Shown here: positions 56,505-64,000 of the stretch, one piece after another
How positions within the stretch are numbered: position 1 is the stretch's first letter
Layout: each line of letters opens with the position of its first letter
From: Dermacentor variabilis
Lineage: Eukaryota > Arthropoda > Arachnida > Ixodida > Ixodidae
Assembly (NCBI RefSeq): GCF_050947875.1
Contig: NC_134574.1
Location: forward strand, 107,652,469 to 107,716,468
DNA length: 64,000 nucleotides
Direction of reading: 5' to 3'
Notes under the pieces: generated by a model
What the model was told of the DNA's origin: nothing
Databases searched by the model: none
What the model saw: the letters and a program-made list of their open reading frames with translations, nothing else
Translations under genes and position numbers: made by a program

Positions 56505-56860
56505 GCGTATATATGATTCCGCAATCGTATTGCTGTTGGAAGGGGTCTTGATGCAAAATGGTCAAAAATCGTATTTCTATTGGAGAGTCGCCTATAAGCT
56601 TTACGGAGCTTCAGGAATCTTATTGGTGTGGGAAGCGCGCGCACAGAAAGCCTTGAGCCAAATCCAATAAGCATATTGCTGTTACAGGCTCGCCAACAGC
56701 AGGTTTGAGGGGCCTTGAGGAATCCTAATGGTGTGGGAAGCGTTCCCACATGCTGTCCTGAGGGACCATCAGGAATCTTGTCGGTGCTGGAAAGGCGCCA
56801 ACAAAAAATCCTGAAAGACCTTCAAGAACTCTGTGGGTCCAAGAAGATCGCTCTGTCGGA
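56505..56860. repeat. Degenerate minisatellite, about 52-bp period
   Basis: CAGGAATCTTATTGGTGTGG near 56611, GAGGAATCCTAATGGTGTGG near 56716 and CAGGAATCTTGTCGGTGCTG near 56770, with weaker copies near 56515, 56560, 56665 and 56820. No coding frame. Confidence 0.6.
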
Positions 56861-56877
56861 TTTTTTCACTGGGAATC

Positions 56878-59290
56878 ATTGATGATGATGATGATGATGG
56901 CCTCATGTTACGGCTCATACCCACACTGGGGGATTGGCCAAGAATTGGTTGCTGAAACGTTCACCTGTTCTTTTGAAGTGCCACTTATTCGATGTGAAAA
57001 AAAAATTTTACGAAAGAGAGATAAGAAAACATACAAAAACAAACAAAATACAAGAAAAAGTTAAAAAGTTATTCGTTTTGTTGACTGGATGTAACTGCAA
57101 ACGGCATCAAAAACGTCCCTGTGGCTGCGCCCTATAACTGACGCACCGAAAGATAGTATAATTTCTGGTGATAACATTAACCCTAATTTTGCGAACGGAA
57201 GTTCTAGATGTCTTTTTCTTAACAATTTGTATCGTCGACATACCAAAAAATAATGATCTAGTGATTCTGTTTCTTGGCAGTATGGACACAGAGGTGATAG
57301 CGTCAGACCAGTCCTTTGTAAATATAGGTTTAATGGAGGGACACGGCAGCGTAATCTCCTGATTGCTACTTCTGATTGTCTTGATGGACACCACTGGATT
57401 TTCCACGGAAATTTGAGGTGCTGATATTCTGTCCATGTTGTTATTGATTCACTGATATCTCTATGAAATGAATATTTTCTATATCTAATTGCTGTTATGT
57501 GAGCCACCAAAGGAAGAACGGGCATTATAGGTCCACTCAGGGATGCTCGCGCTAATGCGTCTGCCATTTCATTTGAATGTAAGCCACAATGTCCAGGTAC
57601 CCATAATAGTTTTAGAGAATTCAACTGTGGAGGAACTAATGTTAGAAACGTCTTTAGCGGTGGCGAATTGGGTGAAGCCGTAAGCGAAGTACAGACCGAA
57701 AGGGAATCTGTCATAATAACCGCACTTATTGAGTTCGACGGGAGTTTCCGAAGCGCTAAAAGAATTGCTAAAAGCTCGGCTTCAAAGACAGGTGTGAAGT
57801 CTGGCAGTCTCAAGGAGAATGACCAGCCAAGCGGAAGCGAGAAGATGCCTACGCCCGCGTTTTCATTGTTCACTGAAGCGTCTGTAGCTATTATGTTATT
57901 TGTTTGCACGTGTGCTAGGTAATCTTGCAACAGGTTATTTAAAAAAGTGGCAGATTGAAACTTGGAGCTTGGGGGGAAAATGTCATCAAAATCTATCTTA
58001 ATATTCTGATGTGATTCGGTTGACGGAATTACCTCTCGAATGTTCACATTCAGGCTATCTAATTGTTTTTGAACAAATATGATCTGTGGAGTGTGAAATC
58101 GAGGCCAGTGAGCAAGGAACAAGGAATTTGGATCATTAATGAATGCGTATTCAGATCGTCTAAGCTGCAAGCTGTAAGATTTCTGAAATGTTTGAACTGT
58201 TAAGATGCGAAATCTGCAGGGCAATGTTGGAAGGCGTGCTTCTTGGTAGATAACATTAATAGCCACAAACCTGGGGAGTCCCAGACACAGGCGTAGGGCC
58301 TCACGCTCCAAAAGAACCAGAGGCTTTATTTTATAAGCAGGGCCGCCTGAGAACAAGACACACCCAAATTCCAATATGGGGCGCATATACATATTATAAA
58401 TCATCAACAGTGAATCCCTACGTAGTCCATATTTTCGGTTACTCATTCTGCGCAGAATACCTAAAGCACGTTGTGCCTTACCCGCTACACTCTCTATGTG
58501 TGGACTCCAGTTGAGTTTGCCATTATATGTGATTCCCAAATATTTTAGAGACTCAACCTGTGGGATGGGTTCTTGCTTATAAGTTAGAGAAATTGAAACC
58601 GGGTCCATGACCGAGAACACTAAAAGGGCGCTTTTGCTTACATTTAATGACATACAAATTGTCTGAAGCCATACCTCTAGCATGCTCATGTATCTTTGTA
58701 ATTTTTGGTATAATGTGTTAATGTCAGTGTCGACAGAAAAGAATGCAATGTCATCTGCATACACGTAAACGTGTACGTCCTGACAAGTTGGGATAGAGCT
58801 CATTAATATATTAAATAATATTGGGGATAGGACAGATCCTTGGGGAACTCCGCGAGTTTGTCTGAATTTAGACGAAGAACATCCGTCCTTGAAGCAATAA
58901 AATTCTCTTGATCGCAAAAATTCTGCCACCCACGCGGTTATATAATTGGGGAAATTACGACGCTTCAGAATATCCAGTAGAATTGGATGTTCGACGCTGT
59001 CATAAGCTTTAGCTATATCTAATTTCATCAAAGCAGAATATTCTCGCCTTTTCCGGGCAAGTTGGATGCGGCTCTCTAAATCAGCATGGGCACACCATAT
59101 TGAGCAATTAGCTCTAAAGCCTATTTGATTTGGACTTAATATTAAATTATCTGTCATCCAGACAGTAATTCGGCAGTGTAATACCCTCTCTATGAGTTTG
59201 ACCATATTAGAAGTAAGAGCAATAGGTCTGATATTTTCTATGTTATAAACTAGTCCGTGTTTTTTAGGTATCGGGATTACTTTAATGAAG
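56878..59290 (-). mobile_element. 5'-truncated I-group LINE with (ATC)n tail
   Basis: Minus strand, from a truncated 5' end at a GAA-rich stretch near 59290 to a (CAT)n tail at 56878-56898. It contains one long ORF2 fragment (57061-59290) and a short 3' untranslated region with CCAATCCCCCAGTGTGGG. Missing the endonuclease, so not autonomous. Confidence 0.85.
57061..59290 (-). CDS. LINE ORF2 fragment: reverse transcriptase and RNase H
   Basis: An uninterrupted frame of more than 714 codons; the first ATG is at 59205 but the frame is open upstream to the truncation, with IPIPKKHG and NIRPIALTSN. Motifs: LDIAKAYDSVEHPIL, GVPQGSVLSPILF, YVYADDIAFF (YADD intact), SLKYLGITYNGKLNW; then RNase H with IIATDAS, AELLAILLAL, IMTDSLS and WVPGHCGLHSNEMADALA, so the catalytic D, E, D, D are all present; then a CCHC finger CPYCQETESLDHYFLVC. 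It copies element RNA at the target. That it is still open over 2.2 kb indicates a young or recently copied insertion; lacking the endonuclease, it is a dead-on-arrival copy. Confidence 0.92.
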
Positions 59291-60565
59291 TTTCTTCTTC
59301 TTCTTCTTCCACTACTTCTTCTTCAGGTAGCAGCTGCTGAGATGACCATGAACATTGGGATACACATACGTATTAAAAAGACGTGAAACACTGTTTGTAA
59401 GTGGTAGTAGGAGCAAATATATTAATTATATTCAAAGATAATGTGCGCTAACTTGAACGCTTTATGGGTTACAGCACAGGCACTTCACTGAAGAACTTGC
59501 CAAATGAATAGAAGCCTAATAAAGAGAACTGTTCCACCTGAGTCCCTTTCATGTTAGAAAACGGCAGCTGTTTCAGAAGTTAACGCCAGGAAAAAGGTAA
59601 GCTGCAGGCACAATATTCTTTTTCCAATATGTGACCTTTAAAAACAATACTTGACGTGTCTTAAGTTTGCGGTTGCTTCAGTAGACTGCCAAGCAGCGAT
59701 ACCTTGTTTTCGAAATGCGGTCACAACCAGGCCGATGGCCACGTGGTCTTTGCGCATTCAAGGACTGGACGTTTTCAACACAAGTGAGCATCGCCGACAC
59801 TTAAAGGGCGACTCCGGTGAAATTTCGATGTACGCTCACCTCAATAAAATGTTGAATAACATAATTTACATAAAATAAATTTTGCGCCTAATTCATGCGC
59901 GGCTCAGTAGTTCGAATTTGCGCGGTCAATGTTGTCGCGCATCACTAGTTCTAGCAGGACACGCGATGTATAATGTATGTGTACATACCTAGTGAAATGT
60001 TTCATACGTGACTCTATAATTTCAAGCGTTTGCTCAACTATTGTTGAGGAAATCACACGGAGGTACATACAGAACGCATATACCTGCAGATCGATTTCTC
60101 AAAATTGATGCGAGAACAATAAGCAGGATATGTCGACCTACAAGAATGCACATTAAACCGTTTCTATATATGCATACATGAGTCGCCATGCACGGGCACT
60201 CTCTGTTCGAGATGTCTCAACCACCGTGCCGGGGAACACCGCGAAAGCGACCAGCATTCAATACCCGGGAAATAATAATTTATTTGCGAATAGGTATACT
60301 TTGTAACTGAGTAATCATTATTCGGTGCTGCTCTTGGTTTGGCTGATGATTATGAAGTCCTCCAGCATCACAATGCTCGCAGGTGTGTTCGTCCTATTCG
60401 TCCAACGTGACCGCCGTAGGGAACGGTTTTTATAAGAGGGCGAAGATAAATGTGGTCGCCATGCTTATGGAGAACGCTGGGTGGGACGAGTGAACTGGTC
60501 GGCTAACTGGCCCGTCCATCCGGCCCATTTTCTTCCCCTTCAACCATGCGATCCTAGCCAGGAAA
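59291..60565. other. Intergenic: nothing recognised
   Basis: Starts with a TTC-rich stretch (59288-59325). No other feature. Confidence 0.45.
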
Positions 60566-60970
60566 TAATTATAAACGTTTCCTAAGAGAGAGAGAGAGAG
60601 AGAACGAAACCATTATTTGAAGCAGTGACTTGTCAGTCGAAGTGGGAAGGTCCCTTATTACAGAAACCCTCTGGTTTGGATCGCCCTCCATGCTCGGGCG
60701 ACGAGTTCGCGCAGGTCGACCATGTCCAGCTCGGAGATCGCAGCCTCCCACTATTCAGCGAGGAGGTTTGGGTCTGCGTCTGCTGCTATTAGTTGTGTCG
60801 CTGTGATGCTTGCTCGGGTGTTCTTGCATTGGCGGAGGAGGTGCGAAATAAAGTCATTATCATCATCACGGTACGATGTGGGAATGAGAGTAGAACATTT
60901 AGCAGGGGAGCGGAATTTCGTAGAGGACACATGTACGCCGCACATTCCTTTTGTAGAAGCATTCACCAAC
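60566..60970 (-). repeat. Unassigned element 3' end with (GA)n tract
   Basis: On the minus strand broken frames read FISHLLRQCKNTRASITATQ, then NLLAE, a stop, AISELDMVDLRELVARAW, then TRGFL and a stop, followed by a (CT)n tract (60585-60603). This looks like the C-terminal end of some repeat-encoded protein, perhaps a LINE, with a simple-repeat tail. I do not recognise the family. Confidence 0.35.
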
Positions 60971-61446
60971 TATAGAATGTAATAGTGCCCAGTTTATTTC
61001 ATGTTAAAAACTAATTGGGACGCGAGCTGTCAGAATTTATTTCGGTCTATGTTACACCAAGAGGTTCAGCCGTTAATTGGAGGTTCAGCTATTTCTTGTC
61101 ACCTCCATTGCTCGTCACTGTCAATATGGAAATGGAAGACGTTCACAAAACTCAAAACAATAATGACGGCGTGCGCGAAGAAAAAAACGTAAGCGAGCAT
61201 ATCTACCAGTGATGCTTCTAGTAGCCAAGTGCTTTGCATTCAGTGAGACACAATAATAAAAAAAGGAACTAGAGGAAAAAGCACACCTCACAGTTCTTCT
61301 AGGGATGGTGTTTGAACGTGGTCGCTCGCACTCTCAGCGCCACATCACTAAGCCGTGTGGGCGTTTGCAAAGAAGGCGCGGCTATGTGTGCAGCAAAGCG
61401 CTGGCAGGTTGTTTGTTCACTCACTCCATGTGCAGTCGCGTGCATT
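60971..61446. other. Intergenic: nothing recognised
   Basis: No feature recognised. Confidence 0.45.
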
Positions 61447-61636
61447 ATGACTTGCAAAACCCCTGTTCTTGATCGAAGGGGCTCCAGGGCTGCGAGGTGG
61501 CTCTGACATGCGAAATAGCTGTACGATAAACACCACTAATTGAAGCTGTGTCTAGGCCTGGAACTTACCCCGTGTCTGCACAGCCGTACAGTTTTGGAGC
61601 CCCTTCGACCACGGGCGTCGGTGTTTTGCGTCATAT
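61447..61636. repeat. Imperfect inverted repeat
   Basis: TCGAAGGGGCTCC occurs near 61472-61484 and as its complement near 61592-61604; the outer parts (ATGAC and GCAAAAC) also pair. Could be the ends of a small non-autonomous transposon or a hairpin. Confidence 0.5.
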
Positions 61637-62428
61637 TGCGCGTGATTGTACGTGGCGGAAACAGCGCACAGCGCAAGTATTTCTTTTATTTTTCATATCA
61701 TAACGGGAATCACGCACGTGTCCCGTCTCTCCGCTTCCGGCGATGTCCACTTCCGGCAGAGGCAAATCGCTTAACGGCGGTGCTACAACTCTATCGAGAA
61801 ATTGGCAATTCTGGCGACGCTCTTTTCGCTTGCGGTGCTCACGACACCGAGGGAGCGGTGACCGCAACAAGAGCCACGCAGTGGAGCCAAGAAGTACTCG
61901 GCGCTGGTTCCAGAGACTCCCCGGCGCCGAAACTCGCTAGCATCGATTTCTTTCCTCGTCTGCCGTCGTTCCGTCCCGAAGGGCCTTTAGGAAATGTAGC
62001 TTTGCGAGAGTGAGAAGTTTTCGAACAACCCTCGCGTGTGTCTGTAGGAGCGGGGTCATTGATATTGCAACTTTCTTTTATGACAATTATCGAAGATTTG
62101 CACAGCTGACAGAACCACGGTAAATTTTCAATTTGTTACCCGTGGCATTTTCGCATTAAACCAACAGCTTAAAATCCCAAACCCTTTCTCGGTTTCTCGG
62201 AATTTTTTAGAATTAGCCTGCTGCAGGTCACCAATTCCAGTACTTGAGCTGGATTATTCAGGAAAGCGGATATTACTTGCACGAGAAATCGAAAAACATT
62301 CAATTAATTAAGAAATCACTGATTAACTTCTCCATTATTTACATTACATACATATTGCAATTTACGAATGTAGGCGGTCAGTTTGCAAGGCGTATCCACT
62401 AGAATGAACTTAGAGAATGACACTTAGA
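61637..62428. other. CpG-containing block with ETS-like motifs, then AT-rich spacer
   Basis: Between 61730 and 62013 the sequence is GC- and CpG-rich and open for 157 codons on the plus strand (61540-62013), without recognisable family. Two CTTCCGG motifs (near 61733 and 61752), the ETS type common in core promoters, lie at its left. It could be a promoter and first exon of a neighbouring gene, or nothing. Confidence 0.25.
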
Positions 62429-62429
62429 G

Positions 62430-62469
62430 TATGTATGTATGTATGTATGTATGTATGTATGTATGTATG

Positions 62470-62499
<30 letters not shown>
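62430..62499. repeat. (ATGT)n microsatellite, left part
   Basis: About 17 perfect tetranucleotide units, broken by the SINE. Confidence 0.95.
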
Positions 62500-62500
<1 letters not shown>

Positions 62501-62732
62501 TAATAATATTTGGGGTTTTACGTGCCAAAACCACTTTCTGATTATGAGGCACGCCGTAGTGGAGGACTCCGGAAATTTTCACCATCTGGGGTTCTTTAAC
62601 GTGCACCTAAATCTAAGCACACGGGTGTTTTCGCATTTGCCCCCATCGAAATGCGGCCGCCGTGGCCGGGATTCGATCCCGCGACCTCGTGCTCAGCAGC
62701 CCAACACCATAGCCACTGAGCAACCACGGCGG
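62500..62732 (-). repeat. tRNA-derived SINE (well preserved)
   Basis: On the minus strand: A-box-like TTGCTCAGTGGCTATGG near 62713-62729, B-box-like GGATCGAATCC at 62670-62680, then body GGCGGCCGCATTTCGATGG, GTGTGCTTAGATTTAGGTGC, AAAGAACCCCAGATGGTGAA, GGAGTCCTCCACTACGGCGT, ending GGCACGTAAAACCCC with an ATT-rich tail at 62500-62512. The boxes form an internal RNA polymerase III promoter. Resembles SINEs known from hard ticks (Ruka-like; from memory). It is the best reference copy for the other SINE-derived repeats here. Confidence 0.88.
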
Positions 62733-62895
62733 ATGTATGTATGTATGTATGTATGTATGTATGTATGTATGTATGTATGTATGTATGTATGTATGTATGT
62801 ATGTATGTATGTATGTATGTATGTATGTATGTATGTATGTATGTATGTATGTATGTATGTATGTATGTATGTATGTATGTATGTATGTATGTATG

Positions 62896-62925
<30 letters not shown>
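62733..62925. repeat. (ATGT)n microsatellite, right part
   Basis: About 48 tetranucleotide units. Long valine/cysteine/methionine/tyrosine frames across it are products of the repeat. Confidence 0.97.
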
Positions 62926-62928
<3 letters not shown>

Positions 62929-64000
62929 TTAGAGCCATGTTGATATACGACAACAGTTAAGCCGTTCAATTATGTACAAAGTTGCGCATATGGCTGCTTC
63001 AGTTGGGCGTGCCATAGAACATTAAAGGGAATGAGATTCACAGGGTTCAGGCTAGTGAATGAGTACAGGTTTCATTCGCGTAGGCGTTAATGTGTTCTTG
63101 AACTTTCAGGTAGTCAGCTCCGAAGACTACAGAGTGAAGCTTGACGTTGTAACAGTCTCGAACTAGCGCGAGATGTCTGTAGGATCCCTAACCGAGTAAG
63201 TCCGTATTGGCCACATCATGCCATGTGCAACGCCTGCAAGCAGGTATGAAAAAGGCAAGTTAATTACTTGCAGTCTTCCTCAATGTTGACGAATAGAACG
63301 TTGGCGCGTTGCCTGGCGGCGCTATCTTGGCCCCTTCCAATCGCACTTAAAAAGCGCAGCGAAAACATTGAAGAGGGAGTATGAATTGTTTCTAACGTGA
63401 TAGTTATCTTTTTGGCTATATGCTTCTAGAACTCAACAGAAAAGTTTAGCAGTTACTCTCCAAGCTGTTTGGTCGTCACGGTTGTAGTTCATGTCAGTAA
63501 GTCAAGAAAAGTGGTACACAGAGCAAGCGACGATGACACAGAATAAAAGGTTAACCACAATTAAATTACCGCAAAATCTATTGGCCATCATAGATGTTGC
63601 CAGTAAGCTGAATTTCGCGAACCGCCGCAAGAAAAACACATATTGTAACAGCGCCCAATACGTCACCTTTACAAATCTAATTTCAACCGCGTGTCGAAAT
63701 CATCGTAATATAAACGAAGACATCAGTGGGGGATTGATAGGGGCAACAAAGAAAAAGATGTAAACTATGCTAAATTAGTAGGTTAAACTATTGGCACAAC
63801 AATAAGACCATTGTTAGGGTGAGTTGATCGCCGCTCAGAAATGACGAAGAGTCGCACTCACAGATGTTTACTATTCGCAGATGGTTCCCATTCAATAGTT
63901 TTCCGACGTACGTGTGTTCGCCTGCCTGAATGCTTCCCTGTAGTTCTGGCCTTTCTTTTGTTATTTTGCTTAAACACCCAAGCGTCTGTCGTAAAACCCT
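62926..64000. other. Right end of window: nothing recognised
   Basis: A 90-codon frame at 63491-63763 is AT-rich and lysine/asparagine-rich with no family features. No splice-bounded coding segment was recognised. Confidence 0.4.

Noticed and set aside
61540..62013. 157-codon plus-strand frame as a gene
   Set aside because: Low-complexity GC-rich composition, no domain and no splice or polyadenylation support. Kept only as a possible promoter region.
62439..62969. Long frames of repeating MYVC and IHTY residues
   Set aside because: Direct translation of the ATGT microsatellite on both strands.

Overview
The window reads as nuclear DNA of a hard tick (Ixodida; a metastriate such as Rhipicephalus, Dermacentor, Amblyomma or Haemaphysalis is my guess). 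Supporting this are spliced exons of a gene that resembles a tick-restricted secreted family, tRNA-derived SINEs of the kind common in hard ticks, and a very dense mix of Ty3/Gypsy, non-LTR, mariner and P-type elements. There are no bacterial or phage genes and no rRNA. All assignments come from reading the sequence; nothing was searched.

The host backbone is one plus-strand gene whose four visible exons lie at 758-1006, 14060-14245, 35466-35576 and 35634-35789, with AATAAA at 35797-35802. All are in phase 0. Its 5' exons lie off the left edge. The 13 kb and 21 kb introns hold most of the elements described here.

Intron 1 (1.0-14.1 kb): a foldback element (3.4-3.7 kb), a decayed Gypsy element (5.15-10.08 kb), a MITE candidate (10.8-11.3 kb) and a minus-strand LINE inside a dispersed repeat (11.3-13.9 kb). 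Intron 2 (14.2-35.5 kb): a second copy of the dispersed repeat, SINE and LINE scraps, a broken minus-strand Gypsy element (17.5-24.0 kb) that is split by a block with inverted ends containing a dead mariner, then a LINE (24.1-31.0 kb) interrupted by an intact Gypsy element (24864-29997; identical LTRs; ATAG duplication), then a P-type transposase pseudogene with a THAP domain (31.4-34.3 kb) and a 228-bp tandem duplication.

Right of the gene: a LINE fragment and SINEs (38-39.7 kb), splice-site-bounded segments on the minus strand (40.7-42.6 kb), a 19-copy 131-bp satellite made from a SINE body (43.4-45.9 kb), a second intact Gypsy element on the minus strand (46373-51606) sitting in an AT microsatellite, an 82-bp tandem repeat, two LINEs encoding RNase H (52.3-54.2 kb degenerate; 56.9-59.3 kb with a long open frame), and a SINE splitting an ATGT microsatellite (62.4-62.9 kb).

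The most notable observation is a shared recoding signal. In both intact Gypsy elements gag and pol are joined by a -1 shift. A slippery heptamer lies directly before the gag stop, followed by a 7-8 nt spacer and an H-type pseudoknot with a 9-nt apical loop. The stems differ by compensatory changes between elements, and the decayed third element keeps a recognisable relic.
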